A DNA stretch of 64,000 nucleotides, taken from the NCBI GenBank assembly GCA_963811595.1, contig CAWERW010000002.1:454444-518443 (forward strand), written 5' to 3'. Of the stretch, positions 31,066 through 40,376 are shown piece after piece (position 1 is the stretch's first letter; each line of letters begins with the position of its first letter). Source of the DNA: DASQFQ01 sp963811595. Lineage in GTDB: Bacteria; Actinomycetota; Thermoleophilia; Solirubrobacterales; Solirubrobacteraceae. Made by a program: the position numbers and the translations under genes. Below the pieces are notes generated by a model. It ran no database searches, was not told the origin of the DNA, and saw only the letters and a program-made list of their open reading frames with translations.

Positions 31066-33072
31066 GTGAGCACCGGGACGGACACCGCGACGCGGATCGA
31101 GGAGCTCGCGGCGCGGCTGACCGACCTGCGCGCCGCCTACTACGAGGGCGAGCCGCTCGTGGCCGACGCCGACTACGACGCGCTCGAGGACGAGCTGCGC
31201 TCGCTGATCGCCGAGCACCCCGAGCTCACGCCCGATCCCAACCCGCTCGAGCAGGTCGGCGCGCCGGGGGTGCTGCACGCGCCGGTGCGCCACAGCCGGC
31301 CGATGCTGTCGCTCCAGAAGGCGAACACGCCGGAGCAGGTCGCCGAGTTCTTCGCCCGCTTCCCCGGCCAGCCGGTGGTGGTGATGCCCAAGCTCGACGG
31401 CCTGTCGCTCGCGGTCGTCTACGAGCGCGGCCGGCTCGCGCGCGCGATCACCCGCGGCGACGGGACGACCGGCGACGACGTGACGCCGCTCGTGCGCGCG
31501 ATGTCCTCGGGGGTGCCGGACCGCATCGACGCCGACGCGCGAACCGAGGTGCGCGGCGAGCTCGTGATGCTGCGCTCGACGTTCTCCGCCTACAACGCCG
31601 AGCACCCGGACAAGCCGCTGATCAACCCGCGCAACGCCGCCGCGGGCACGATCCGCGCCAAGGACCCGGCGACGGTGAAGGGGCGCGACCTGCGCTTCTT
31701 CGCGTTCGACCTGCATACCGAGGACGGCGCGGAGGCCGACCTCGAGAAGGCGCTGCGCGACCTCGGCTTCGACGCCGCCGACATGCGCCACTGCGACGAC
31801 GCCGCGGCGGCGCAGGCGGTGATCGAGGAGATCGAGGCGCAGCGCAACGAGCTCGACTACGACCTCGACGGCGCCGTGCTGCGGCTCGCCGACCGGGGCG
31901 CCTACGCCGCGGCCGGCACGCGCTCCAACAGCCCGCGCGGCGCGCTCGCGTTCAAGTTCGCGGCCGAGGAGAAGACGACGGTGCTCGCCGACGTGGTGTG
32001 GGACGTCGGCAAGATCGGCAAGGTGGCGCCGGTCGCCGTGCTCGAGCCCGTGTTCGTCGGCGGCACGACGGTCACGCGCGCGACGCTCGCCAACCAGGAG
32101 GTGATCCGGGCGCGCGACGTGCGCATCGGCGACACCGTGCTCGTCCGGCGGGCGGGCGACGTGATCCCGTTCGTGGCGGGGGTCCTGGATGCCGCGAAGC
32201 GCACGGGCGAGGAGCGCGAGATCGAGCCGCCGTCGACGTGCCCCTCGTGCGCCCAGCCGCTGACCGAGCAGGGCAACTCGCGCGAGCTCTACTGCACGAA
32301 CGTCGCCTGCCCGGCGCAGACGGTGCGGCGGCTCATCCACTGGGCCTCGCGGGCCGCCGCCGACATCGAGGCGGTCGGGCCGGTGTGGATCGAGCGCCTG
32401 AACGAGCACAAGCTGCTCGAGCGGGTGTCGGACTTCTACGCGCTGACGCGCGAGCAGCTGCTCGAGTTCGAGGGCATCGCCGACGTCTCCGCCGACCGCA
32501 TGATCGACTCGATCCGCGCCACCTGCGACGTCGGGCTGCGGCGGGCGCTGATCGGGCTGGCGATCCCGATGGCCTCCGAGGCCACCGCGACGCGCCTCTG
32601 CCGCGCGGGCTACTCGACGCTCGAGGAGGTCGCCGACGCGAGCGAGGAGGCGCTGCAGGAGGTCGAGGACATCGGCCCGAAGGTGGCCGCCTCGCTGCAC
32701 GCGCACCTCAACCGGGAGAGCACGCGGGCGGAGCTGGCGCGGCTGCGCGAGCTGGGCGTCTCGCTGGACGTGCGCGAGGAGGACCTCCCGCCCGCGGTGG
32801 CCGCCGACGCGCCGCTGGCCGGCAAGACGGTGGTGATCACGGGCTCGATCGCCGATCCGCGCTCGGGCGAGAAGATCCCGCGACCCACGTTCCAGCGCCT
32901 GGCCGAGCGGGCGGGCGCGACGACCGCGTCGTCGGTGTCGGCCAACACCGACATGCTGATCTGCGGCACCGACGTCGGCGCGAGCAAGACCGCGAAGGCG
33001 GAGAAGCTCGGCGTCGAGGTCGTCGACCAGGAGGTCGTCTGGAGGCTCCTGATCGACGCCGGCGTGGCCTAG
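31066..33072 (+). CDS. ligA: NAD-dependent DNA ligase, LigA family (divergent)
   Basis: 668 aa from GTG 31066. Domain order Ia (ADADYDALEDEL), adenylation with nucleophile Lys109 in MPKLDGLS, RGDGTTGDDVT, NPRNAAAGTIR, OB fold, four-Cys zinc finger (CPSC...YCTNVAC), HhH and C-terminal BRCT. Seals nicks in DNA replication and repair using NAD+. Departures from consensus: the residue two before the lysine (Glu113 in E. coli LigA) is Met107, and the usual TLHNxxE reads TLANQEV. It may be a second, specialised ligase rather than the housekeeping copy. Ends tail-to-tail (CTAG) with the kinase gene. Confidence 0.88.
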   Translation: MSTGTDTATRIEELAARLTDLRAAYYEGEPLVADADYDALEDELRSLIAEHPELTPDPNPLEQVGAPGVLHAPVRHSRPMLSLQKANTPEQVAEFFARFPGQPVVVMPKLDGLSLAVVYERGRLARAITRGDGTTGDDVTPLVRAMSSGVPDRIDADARTEVRGELVMLRSTFSAYNAEHPDKPLINPRNAAAGTIRAKDPATVKGRDLRFFAFDLHTEDGAEADLEKALRDLGFDAADMRHCDDAAAAQAVIEEIEAQRNELDYDLDGAVLRLADRGAYAAAGTRSNSPRGALAFKFAAEEKTTVLADVVWDVGKIGKVAPVAVLEPVFVGGTTVTRATLANQEVIRARDVRIGDTVLVRRAGDVIPFVAGVLDAAKRTGEEREIEPPSTCPSCAQPLTEQGNSRELYCTNVACPAQTVRRLIHWASRAAADIEAVGPVWIERLNEHKLLERVSDFYALTREQLLEFEGIADVSADRMIDSIRATCDVGLRRALIGLAIPMASEATATRLCRAGYSTLEEVADASEEALQEVEDIGPKVAASLHAHLNRESTRAELARLRELGVSLDVREEDLPPAVAADAPLAGKTVVITGSIADPRSGEKIPRPTFQRLAERAGATTASSVSANTDMLICGTDVGASKTAKAEKLGVEVVDQEVVWRLLIDAGVA

Positions 33073-33464
33073 GTCACGCGGCTCTCGCTGAGCTCGAAGA
33101 CCATCAGCACCTCGGTGCCGCCGGTGCGCCGGGGGCGGACCTCGAGATCGGCCGCGGTCTGGCCGATGAGCGGCAGCCCGAGGCCGAGCCCGGGACTGTC
33201 CTCGCGCCGGCGTGGGCCGCAGCCGTCGTCGCGGACGTACACGCTCAGGTAGCCGCCGGGGTGGCGGGCCTCGACCTCGATCGGCCCGCAGCGGCCGAGC
33301 TTGCGGTAGGCGTGCTTGACCGCGTTGCTGACCGCCTCGGAGACGCACAGCTCGATCGCGGCGAGCGTGTCGGCGTCGGCGCCCTGCTCGGCGGCGAACG
33401 TGCGCACGGCCTCCCGCGCCCGTTGGGGCGTGGCGGGATCCTCCGCGACGAAGGTCCAGATCAT
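33069..33464 (-). CDS. Anti-sigma-factor-like ATP-binding protein (RsbW/HATPase_c)
   Basis: 131 aa. GHKL fold: CVSEAVSNAVKHAY (N-box), VRDDGCGP (G1), PGLGLGLPLIGQTA (G2) and TGGTEVLMVFEL. Such stand-alone kinases bind and/or phosphorylate anti-anti-sigma factors in the general stress-response switch. No partner sigma or RsbV gene is adjacent. Shares the CTAG stop overlap with ligA (33069-33072). Confidence 0.85.
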   Translation of the reverse strand: MIWTFVAEDPATPQRAREAVRTFAAEQGADADTLAAIELCVSEAVSNAVKHAYRKLGRCGPIEVEARHPGGYLSVYVRDDGCGPRRREDSPGLGLGLPLIGQTAADLEVRPRRTGGTEVLMVFELSESRVT

Positions 33465-33596
33465 CTGCGGCTGAGAACGAAGCAGCTGACGCGGACTTGC
33501 GCCTTTCAGCCCGGTGACATTTCGTCCAGGAAGTCGCGCGCCACCTCATGTCGATGGCGCGGCGGCCGGCGACGCTCGACGCGCTGCGCGCGGTGG
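33465..33596. other. 132-bp gap at the distal end of the Mce block
   Basis: No gene, hairpin or promoter that I can support. Separates the RsbW-like gene from the last gene of the minus-strand Mce block. Confidence 0.4.
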
Positions 33597-34223
33597 CTAG
33601 GGGCCGCCGATGATGTCGGCGACCGTCCACAGCGCCTCCTCGACGTGGATGTCGGGGACGCCGGCGACCTGGACGGCGAGCAGGGTGATCCGCGTGGTCT
33701 CGCGGCTCACGCCGCGCCCGGGGACGGTGGCGCCGAACAGGACGCCGACCGGCCCGGCGTCGTCGGCCAGCAGCAGGCGGCCCGCGGGGATGTCCGACGC
33801 GTACTCGCCCTCGCCGAAGTGCTCGCCGCGCTCCGCGGGGCGCAGCCCGAGCTCGCCCTCGACCCGGTCGGCGTCGAGCGCCGACACGGCGACGCCGGTC
33901 TCCACGATCGCGACCGTGAGCGCGTCGTCGAGCAGCGAGGCCGAGCGGAACCCGCCGTGCTTGATGCGGTCGAGCGCGAGCGCCTCGACCGGCGTGCGCT
34001 GCTCGTCGGGGTCGAGGCCGATGTGGCGGAAGAACACGCGGTAGGCCCACGGCACCGGCTGCTGCCGCAGCGCCACGGCCTGCGGGCCGCGAAAGCGATC
34101 CGACAGCAGGCGCAGGCGCTCGCGCAGCTCGGGCGGGCTGGGGCCGGAGCTCGCCGCGAGCGTCTGCTCGTGGAGGCGCAGCTCTGGGAACTCCTGCGCG
34201 ACCTCCGGCGCGATCCAGGTCAT
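33597..34223 (-). CDS. B3/B4 tRNA-binding-domain protein
   Basis: 208 aa from ATG 34223. The B3/4 domain (as in PheRS beta and free-standing editing-like proteins) is visible as RFRGPQAVALRQQPVPWAYRVFFRHIGLDPDEQRTPVEAL, then IVETGVAVSALDADRV and AVQVAGVPDIHVEEALWTVADII. May hydrolyse mischarged aminoacyl-tRNA or bind amino-acid-like ligands. Coupled by an ATGA overlap to the TlpA-like gene, so it is the last cistron of the Mce/RND block; a link to lipid transport is not obvious. Confidence 0.85.
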   Translation of the reverse strand: MTWIAPEVAQEFPELRLHEQTLAASSGPSPPELRERLRLLSDRFRGPQAVALRQQPVPWAYRVFFRHIGLDPDEQRTPVEALALDRIKHGGFRSASLLDDALTVAIVETGVAVSALDADRVEGELGLRPAERGEHFGEGEYASDIPAGRLLLADDAGPVGVLFGATVPGRGVSRETTRITLLAVQVAGVPDIHVEEALWTVADIIGGP

Positions 34224-34825
34224 CGCAGCGCCTCGACCCGCCGCGCCAGCTCCGCCTCGTCGAGGTGCTCGAACGACGTCCCTGCCACCTTGCCGCCGCG
34301 GCGCGCGAACGTGATCGTGGGGCAGATCGCCACCGCGAAGGCGTTGGAGACCGCGCCGTCGCGGTCGTAGCCGACCGGCATCCCCCACGCCCGCCGGCGC
34401 GCGATCCGCCGCACCTCGTCGCGGTCCCCGCGCACCGACACCGCGGCGAAGCCGACGTCCGGGAAGCGCCGGCGGACCCGCTCGACCACGTCGATCTGGC
34501 GCTCGCAGCGCGTCGAGCGCGTGGCGAAGAACGCGATCACGGCCGGCCCCCGCTCGGCCAGCTCGCACGAGTTGAGGACGGCGGGCCCGCGCACCTTGCA
34601 CGCCTTCGACGGATCGACCTGCGCGTCGCCCTGGAGCTTCGAGGCCGCGAGCGGGACCGCGAACGGCGGCAGCTTCTCCCCCTCGGGCACGCCGCGCGAG
34701 CCCGGCGCGTCGGTGCCCAGCGTGTTGAGCGTGATGTAGCCGATCGCCACCAGCGCGAGCACCCCGATCACCCACGTGTAGCGCGACGACCCCGCGGGCG
34801 GGCGCGGCGGCGCAGGCTCGCTCAT
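34220..34825 (-). CDS. TlpA-like membrane-anchored thioredoxin-fold protein lacking CxxC
   Basis: 201 aa from ATG 34825. One N-terminal TM anchor (YTWVIGVLALVAIGYITLNTL), then a periplasm-side thioredoxin fold: AVIAFFATRSTRCERQIDVVERV takes the place of FWAxWCxxC but has only the second cysteine, and CPTITFARRGGKVAG supplies the cis-Pro loop. A disulphide-exchange role is therefore doubtful; a structural or chaperone role is possible. Overlaps the RND gene upstream (ATGA) and the B3/4 gene downstream. Confidence 0.82.
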   Translation of the reverse strand: MSEPAPPRPPAGSSRYTWVIGVLALVAIGYITLNTLGTDAPGSRGVPEGEKLPPFAVPLAASKLQGDAQVDPSKACKVRGPAVLNSCELAERGPAVIAFFATRSTRCERQIDVVERVRRRFPDVGFAAVSVRGDRDEVRRIARRRAWGMPVGYDRDGAVSNAFAVAICPTITFARRGGKVAGTSFEHLDEAELARRVEALR

Positions 34826-37458
34826 GCCGGGATGGCCGGCTCCTCGACGACGCCCGCCGGGCCCGGCGCGGGCGGCTGCGCCCGGGCGGCGCGGCGCTCG
34901 GCGAGCATCAGCACCGCGGGCAGCACGGCGAGCACCCCGAGCAGCGACACCGACAGGTCGACGACGGTCACGCGCCCGAAGTCCGACAGCATCTGGATGT
35001 CCGACAGCGCCAGCACGGCGAAGCCCGCGATCGCGGTGGCGCCTGACGCCACCACCGCCGCGCCCGTCGACGCGTACGTGCGCCGCAGCGCCTCGGCCGG
35101 CTCGAGCCCGCGCGCCCGCTCCTCGCGGTAGCGCGCGGTGAGCAGGACCGAGAACTCGGTCGAGATCGCGATCACGAGCGCGCCCAGCGTCGCGGACATC
35201 GGGTTCAGCGGCACCCGCAGCGCGAACAGCACGAGCGCCGACCAGCCGGTGGCGAGCGCGATCGGCACGAGCGGGATCCACGCGCGCTCCCAGCGGCGGT
35301 ACACGAGCAGCAGCGCCAGCCCGACCGCCAGCAGCCCGGCGAGCAGCGTCCCGAGCCGCCGCCACGGCGAGGACAGCGCCTCGTTGGCCTGCGCGCCGAG
35401 CACCTGCAGGCCGGCGAGCCGGGCGGTCACCCCGGCCGGCGGGTCGAGCTCGCGCTCCATCGCGTCCATGACCTTCTTCTGGTCGTCGAGCGGCATCAGC
35501 TTGACGCCGAACGCGAGCGTCGCCGTCTTGCGGTCGGCGGTGATGACGGCCTGCGAGAAGTAGGCCGGCACGGCGTCGAGCAGCGCGCGGATGCGCGCCT
35601 GGTCCTTCGCCGCGTCCTCGGAGCGGAAGAGGTCGGGGAGCGACAGCGCCGGGCACAGCTCGGCCTGCCCGCAGCCGTTCTTCGACGAGTAGCCGAACTC
35701 CTTGAGCAGCCCCGCCTGGTAGTCGCGCATCCACTTCACGACCTTCGGGTCGGTGAGGTCGTCGCTCTCGACCACGACGTCGATCTCCCCCGCCACGCCG
35801 GTCGCCTTCTGCAGCGCGTCGAGGTCGCGCGCGCCGCGCAGATCCTGCGGCACGAGCTCGCGCAGGTCGGAGGTGACCCGCGTCTGCGAGTCGACCGCGA
35901 GCCCCACGAGCGCGATCGCGAGCCCGATCAGCAGCACGCGCCGCGGCCGCTCGAGCGCGTTGCGCAGCGTCCGCTCGCGCACGCGCCCGCCCAGGCGCCG
36001 CAGCGGGCCGAGCGCGCGCCCGATCCGCGCGCCCAGGCCGTCGACGAGCTCGGCCGCGCCACGCGCCGAGTCGCCCAGGGCGCCGCCCGCGCCACGCCGC
36101 CGCGCGGTCGCGGCGAGCGCCGCGGTGCCCGCGCTGAGCGCGAGGAAGAACGCGATCGCGATGCCGGCGACGAGCAGCACGCCGAAGCCGCGCACCATCG
36201 GCACCGGCGACAGCAGCAGCACGAGGAAGCCCACGCTCGTGGCCAGCGCGGCGGTCGCGATCGTCGGCACCGCGATGCGCGCGGTCCGCTCCGCGTCACC
36301 GCCCTCCTCCTCCACGCGCGCCTGGTACTGGATCGCGTAGTCGACGCCGAGCCCCAGGAGCACCGGCAGCACCGCGATCGAGGCCATCGTCAGCGACGTG
36401 CCGAGCAGCGCCATCAGCCCGAACGTGATCGACACCGCCGCGAGCGCCACCGCGAGCGGCAGCAGGCGCAGGCGGCTGCGGAACACGAACGCGAGCACGA
36501 GCGCCATCACGAGCAGCGCGACGACGAGCAGCCGCAGCAGCGAGTCGGTGAGCGCCGCCGCGAGGTCCTCGACCACCACCGGCGCGCCGGTGACCGTGTA
36601 GCTGGCGTCCTTGAGCTGCCACTCCTTCATCGCCACCGCGCCGCGCACGAGCTCGATCGCGCGCCGCCGCTGCGCCTCTGAGAGGTCGGGCTTCAGGCGC
36701 ACCTGGATGACCGCCGAGCGCCGGTTCGGGAACAGGTAGGCGAAGCGCGCCTTCGGGGTCGTCGCGCCGCGCGCCGGGTCGAACACGAGCGCCGAGACGA
36801 AGTCGGGGTCGTCGAGCCGCGGCAGGCCCTTCAGGCCGAGCCCGTAGCGCAGGTTGAGCGTCAGCAGGTCGCGCGTGAACTCCGCGTAGACGAGCTGCTC
36901 GGCGGCGTTGGCCGCCTTCTCCTGGCCCGCCTTGTCGCGCCCCTGCGCCTTGGCGAGCTTGCGCGCCGCCTGCTTCGCGCGCTCGGCCTCCTGCGCCTTG
37001 GAGCCGAGCTGCTTCTGGAACTGGTCGTTGATCTCGCCGACCGCCGCGTTGATGAACGTCCCCGGGCCGTAGACGACCTTGACCGGCTTCGTGCGCGCGA
37101 ACTCCGCGCACGGCGAGCCCTTCCCGCCCGGCGCCTCCTGGTCGGGTGGCTTGTTGCCCGACAGGCAGCCCTCGAGACCGAGCATGCGCCCGAGGTTGTC
37201 GGTCAGCACGAGGTTCGCGAGGTCGCCGCGCACGAGCACGACGATCGAGTGGTCGCCGAAGCGGTCGCGGTAGACCTCGGTCGCGCGGTAGGAGTCCGAC
37301 CCCTTCCCGACGAGCGTCTCCGGCGCCGTGCTCGGCTCGAGCCGCAGCGCGAGCGCGGCCGCGATCCCGGCCGCGATCGCGACGGCGATCAGCACCCGGC
37401 CGGGCCGCCGGCCGGCGGCCCGCACGACCCGTTCGAGGAGCGTCCTCACGGGAGCCAT
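34822..37458 (-). CDS. RND-superfamily MMPL-type lipid transporter
   Basis: 878 aa, two pseudo-repeats each with one TM, a large extracytoplasmic loop, and five TMs. First loop contains NLVLTDNLGRMLGLEGCLSG and long Lys/Ala helices; TM4-like segments carry LPVLLGLGVDYAIQYQARVEE and, in repeat 2, GALVIAISTEFSVLLTARYREE, the expected proton-relay region. HpnN/MmpL-type relatives move hopanoids or other lipids. 18 bp downstream of the sixth Mce gene but with its own -10-like TATCCT 7 nt before ATG. Confidence 0.9.
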   Translation of the reverse strand: MAPVRTLLERVVRAAGRRPGRVLIAVAIAAGIAAALALRLEPSTAPETLVGKGSDSYRATEVYRDRFGDHSIVVLVRGDLANLVLTDNLGRMLGLEGCLSGNKPPDQEAPGGKGSPCAEFARTKPVKVVYGPGTFINAAVGEINDQFQKQLGSKAQEAERAKQAARKLAKAQGRDKAGQEKAANAAEQLVYAEFTRDLLTLNLRYGLGLKGLPRLDDPDFVSALVFDPARGATTPKARFAYLFPNRRSAVIQVRLKPDLSEAQRRRAIELVRGAVAMKEWQLKDASYTVTGAPVVVEDLAAALTDSLLRLLVVALLVMALVLAFVFRSRLRLLPLAVALAAVSITFGLMALLGTSLTMASIAVLPVLLGLGVDYAIQYQARVEEEGGDAERTARIAVPTIATAALATSVGFLVLLLSPVPMVRGFGVLLVAGIAIAFFLALSAGTAALAATARRRGAGGALGDSARGAAELVDGLGARIGRALGPLRRLGGRVRERTLRNALERPRRVLLIGLAIALVGLAVDSQTRVTSDLRELVPQDLRGARDLDALQKATGVAGEIDVVVESDDLTDPKVVKWMRDYQAGLLKEFGYSSKNGCGQAELCPALSLPDLFRSEDAAKDQARIRALLDAVPAYFSQAVITADRKTATLAFGVKLMPLDDQKKVMDAMERELDPPAGVTARLAGLQVLGAQANEALSSPWRRLGTLLAGLLAVGLALLLVYRRWERAWIPLVPIALATGWSALVLFALRVPLNPMSATLGALVIAISTEFSVLLTARYREERARGLEPAEALRRTYASTGAAVVASGATAIAGFAVLALSDIQMLSDFGRVTVVDLSVSLLGVLAVLPAVLMLAERRAARAQPPAPGPAGVVEEPAIPA

Positions 37459-37465
37459 CCAGCCG

Positions 37466-37471
37466 AGGATA
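37466..37471 (-). promoter_or_regulatory. Possible internal -10 (TATCCT) before RND gene
   Basis: TATCCT on the minus strand, 7 nt before ATG 37458, in the short gap after the last Mce gene. Would allow separate expression of RND-TlpA-B3/4. Confidence 0.4.
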
Positions 37472-37476
37472 GGGGG

Positions 37477-39042
37477 CTACTTGGGACGGACGTGCGGGTA
37501 GTCCGTCGTCTCCCCGCCGGTCGTGAACTTGCCCTGCTTCTCGCACGGCGGCGCCGGGAGCTCGCCCTGGACCGGGAACGCGAACTGGTTGATGCGGTCG
37601 ATCAGGTCCTGCGTGACGCCAGACACCTCGGGCGGCACGACGGTCGGCACCGCGGTCGGGACCGGCACCGGCAGGTCGGGCACCGGCAGGTCGGGCACGA
37701 CGGTCGGGGACGCCACCGGCGGCTGGGTCACGATCGTGGGCGGCGCGGTGCGGCCGCAGTGGCGGTTCTCGTAGACCTGCAGGTTGCGGTCGAGCCGGCG
37801 ATAGCCGCCCGGCAGCTGGTAGGGGTTCGGGCGGTTGGAGCCGAGGCGGCGCGGATACGCGGCGAGGTTCTCGGGGTTGAGCGGGTTCGTCGTCCGCAGG
37901 TAGTGCAGGCGCGTGCCGGGGTCGAAGGCCTGGGTCGCGGACGCGGTGTTGGCGAAGAACGAGTTGAGCTCGCCCTTGTAGGCGCCGAGCAGCTCGAGGA
38001 TCGGGATCAGCTGGCGCAGCGCGGGGTCGGTCTGGGCGAGCAGCGGGCGCAAGTCGCGCAGGATCCGCTCCGCCGCCGGGAAGCCCGTCTTCGACACGGT
38101 GATGAGCTTGTCGAGGTCGCGGAACAGCGCGCGCAGGTCGGGCGCCAGCGCCGACAGGTCCTCGAGCGTCGGGCTCAGCTCGCGCGCGGCCGGCCGCAGC
38201 TGGGTGACGAGCGGGTTCGTGTCGGCCGCGAACTCGTCGAGCCGGTCGAGCGTCACCTTCGACTCGCGCTCGAACGTCGGCAGCGCGACGAACGCCTCCT
38301 GCAGCTCGCGGTCGCGCGCCGCGGTCGTCGCGAACACGGCGTTGGAGTTCTCGATCAGCCCGCGCAGCTGGTCGCCGCGCTCGGTCAGCGCTTCGAACAC
38401 CACGCCGGTGTTCGAGATCAGCCGCCGCAGCGCGCCCTCCTGGCGGTTGAGGATGTCGACGGCGACGCTCGCGTCCTCGGCGAACGGGCCGAGGTTGCCG
38501 AGCGCGTCGTTGACGTCGCGGCCGTGGCCCTTGATCGCCTGCGCCTGCGTCTGCATCCACACCTGGAACGCGTTGCGCGTGCGCGGGTCGAACGAGCGGT
38601 AGATCTCGTCGAGCTCGACGGTCGGCGACACCTGCGCCGTGCGGAGCTCGCCGCCCTCGGGGATCGCCTTCGCCTTTGCGGTGCCCGGCGTCAGCTCGAC
38701 GTAGGTCTCGCCCAGCAGCGTCTTCTGGCGCAGGATCGCCTTCGAGTCCGAGGGCAGCGGCGCGTAGGTCGAGTCGAGCTGGATGACGACGTTCGAGCGC
38801 CCGGTCGTCTTGTCCGGCTCGATCGTCTTGACTTTGCCGACCGGCACGCCGGAGATCCGCACGTCGGCCTCCTGGGCGAGCTGCGTCGCCTCGGAGAACG
38901 AGGCCACGAAGCGGTAGCCCTTCGGCTTGAGCGGGATCGAGCCGCCGAACGCGAGCCACAGGAACAGCAGCAGGCCGAAGCAGGACAGCGCGAAGCCGGC
39001 CATGACGGCGATGCGACCGAAGGAGGGGGCGGCCTTCTGCAT
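37477..39042 (-). CDS. Mce-family protein 6 of operon (MceF position)
   Basis: 521 aa from ATG 39042 (TGATG overlap with the previous gene). One TM (IAVMAGFALSCFGLLLFLWLAF), then the MCE/MlaD domain (FVASFSEATQLAQEADVRISG, VPVGKVKTIEPD), a long alpha-helical rod, and a C-terminal Pro/Val tail rich in PDLPVPDLPVP with two Cys. Expected to form, with the other five Mce proteins, a hexameric tunnel carrying lipids between membrane and cell surface. Confidence 0.9.
   Translation of the reverse strand: MQKAAPSFGRIAVMAGFALSCFGLLLFLWLAFGGSIPLKPKGYRFVASFSEATQLAQEADVRISGVPVGKVKTIEPDKTTGRSNVVIQLDSTYAPLPSDSKAILRQKTLLGETYVELTPGTAKAKAIPEGGELRTAQVSPTVELDEIYRSFDPRTRNAFQVWMQTQAQAIKGHGRDVNDALGNLGPFAEDASVAVDILNRQEGALRRLISNTGVVFEALTERGDQLRGLIENSNAVFATTAARDRELQEAFVALPTFERESKVTLDRLDEFAADTNPLVTQLRPAARELSPTLEDLSALAPDLRALFRDLDKLITVSKTGFPAAERILRDLRPLLAQTDPALRQLIPILELLGAYKGELNSFFANTASATQAFDPGTRLHYLRTTNPLNPENLAAYPRRLGSNRPNPYQLPGGYRRLDRNLQVYENRHCGRTAPPTIVTQPPVASPTVVPDLPVPDLPVPVPTAVPTVVPPEVSGVTQDLIDRINQFAFPVQGELPAPPCEKQGKFTTGGETTDYPHVRPK
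37665..37694. repeat. 15-bp tandem duplication inside sixth Mce gene
   Basis: Two exact copies of GCACCGGCAGGTCGG, encoding the repeated pentapeptide of the Pro/Val tail (PDLPV). In frame, so it lengthens a flexible tail. Confidence 0.8.
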
Positions 39043-40376
39043 CAGCCTCCGCCCAACGGATCCTGGCTCGTTGACGGGCAGTTCTCCTTCGGGATCGCCA
39101 GCATGTCGGTCAGCGTGCCGAGCAGCGGGTTGGCCTGGGCGACCTGGTTGAGCACCGCGACGTCCTGGCAGGTGGTGATGAAGAGGCCGCGGCGGATCGG
39201 GCCGTGGGCGTCCTGCGTGGTGAAGATCTGATTGCCGAGGTGGTTGGCCCAGGCGACCCAGAACAGGTAGCCCTCCTCGACGCCCTTCGGGTTGTAGGCG
39301 AGCTCGTCGAGCAGGTAGTTGACGACCTTGAACGTGCGCGTCAGGTCGGGCGTGGCCTTCGCGAGGTCGCGCATCGCGGGCCGCAGCTCCTTGACCGTCG
39401 GGCGCGACGCGCGCACGAACGGGCGGATCTCGTCGCGGATGACCGGCGTGGTCTCGGTCACGAACGGGCGCACGGAGCGCAGCGTCGGCCCGAGCGCGCG
39501 GGCGCCGGGGCGCAGCGCCTGCAGGGTCGGCCCGAGCTCGTCGGCCATCAGCTTGGCCTTCCCGAGCCCGCGCTGCGTCTCGTCGAGCGCGGACGGCAGC
39601 TCGACCAGCGTCTGACGCAGGTTGGCGTCCTGGCGCGCGAGCGTGGCGAAGACGGCGTTCGAGTTCTCGACGAACTCGGCCACCTGGTCGTCCTTGGCGC
39701 CCAGCTCGTCCATGACGAGCGAGAGGTTGTGGATGACGCGCTTGATGTTCTTTCGGCGCTTGGCGAGCTCCCCGAACACCTTGCGCCCGTAGCGGGCCGA
39801 CGGCTCGAAGCGTCGGATCGCCCGCGCGAGCTCGGGCCCGTTGCCGCGCAGGCCCTCGGCGCCGGCGCCGAGGAGGATCGTCAGGTAGTCGCGCGAGTCG
39901 GTGTCGAGCGACGCGAGGATCTCGTCGAGGTTGACGTCGGGCAGCGTCTCGGAGATCGGGATGACGTCGCCGTCGCGCAGCCGGCCCGCGCCCGGGGTGC
40001 CCGGCTCGAGCTCGGCGACCATGTCCTTGAGGCCGGTCTTCGGGCGCATGAGCACGGTCGCGTCCTTGTAGACGCGGCCGTACTTCGGCTGGATCCGCAG
40101 CGTGACGTTCGCCTTGCCGTCCTCGAGCTCGACCTTCGAGATCTCGCCGACCGGGACGCCGGCGACGTTGACGGTCTGGCCCTGGCCCGGCGTGACCGCC
40201 TGGGCGGTCGAGAGCTCGGCCTGGATGACGAAGAAGTCCTTGCCGACGACCGGCACCCAGGCCGGCAGCACGAGCCGCTGCTTGCCGAGGATGTAGATCG
40301 AGACCGCGCCCGCGATCAGGATCAGGCCGAGGATCGCGACGAAGTCGAGCCAGTGCTTGCGGATCGCGACCATCAT
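39042..40376 (-). CDS. Mce-family protein 5 (MceE position)
   Basis: 444 aa from ATG 40376. TM near the N-terminus (LDFVAILGLILIAGAVSIYIL), MCE domain (VIQAELSTAQAVTPGQGQTV, NVAGVPVGEISKVELEDGKA), then repeated helices with the phrase ALGPTLRSVRPFVTETTPVIR. The C-terminus ends CPSTSQDPLGGG with a free cysteine region. No lipobox, unlike mycobacterial MceE (LprK). Overlaps neighbours by 4 and 1 nt. Confidence 0.9.
   Translation of the reverse strand: MMVAIRKHWLDFVAILGLILIAGAVSIYILGKQRLVLPAWVPVVGKDFFVIQAELSTAQAVTPGQGQTVNVAGVPVGEISKVELEDGKANVTLRIQPKYGRVYKDATVLMRPKTGLKDMVAELEPGTPGAGRLRDGDVIPISETLPDVNLDEILASLDTDSRDYLTILLGAGAEGLRGNGPELARAIRRFEPSARYGRKVFGELAKRRKNIKRVIHNLSLVMDELGAKDDQVAEFVENSNAVFATLARQDANLRQTLVELPSALDETQRGLGKAKLMADELGPTLQALRPGARALGPTLRSVRPFVTETTPVIRDEIRPFVRASRPTVKELRPAMRDLAKATPDLTRTFKVVNYLLDELAYNPKGVEEGYLFWVAWANHLGNQIFTTQDAHGPIRRGLFITTCQDVAVLNQVAQANPLLGTLTDMLAIPKENCPSTSQDPLGGG

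Noticed and set aside
31039..34050. Long open minus-strand frame across ligA
   Set aside because: Antisense shadow of ligA; no domains and low-complexity composition.
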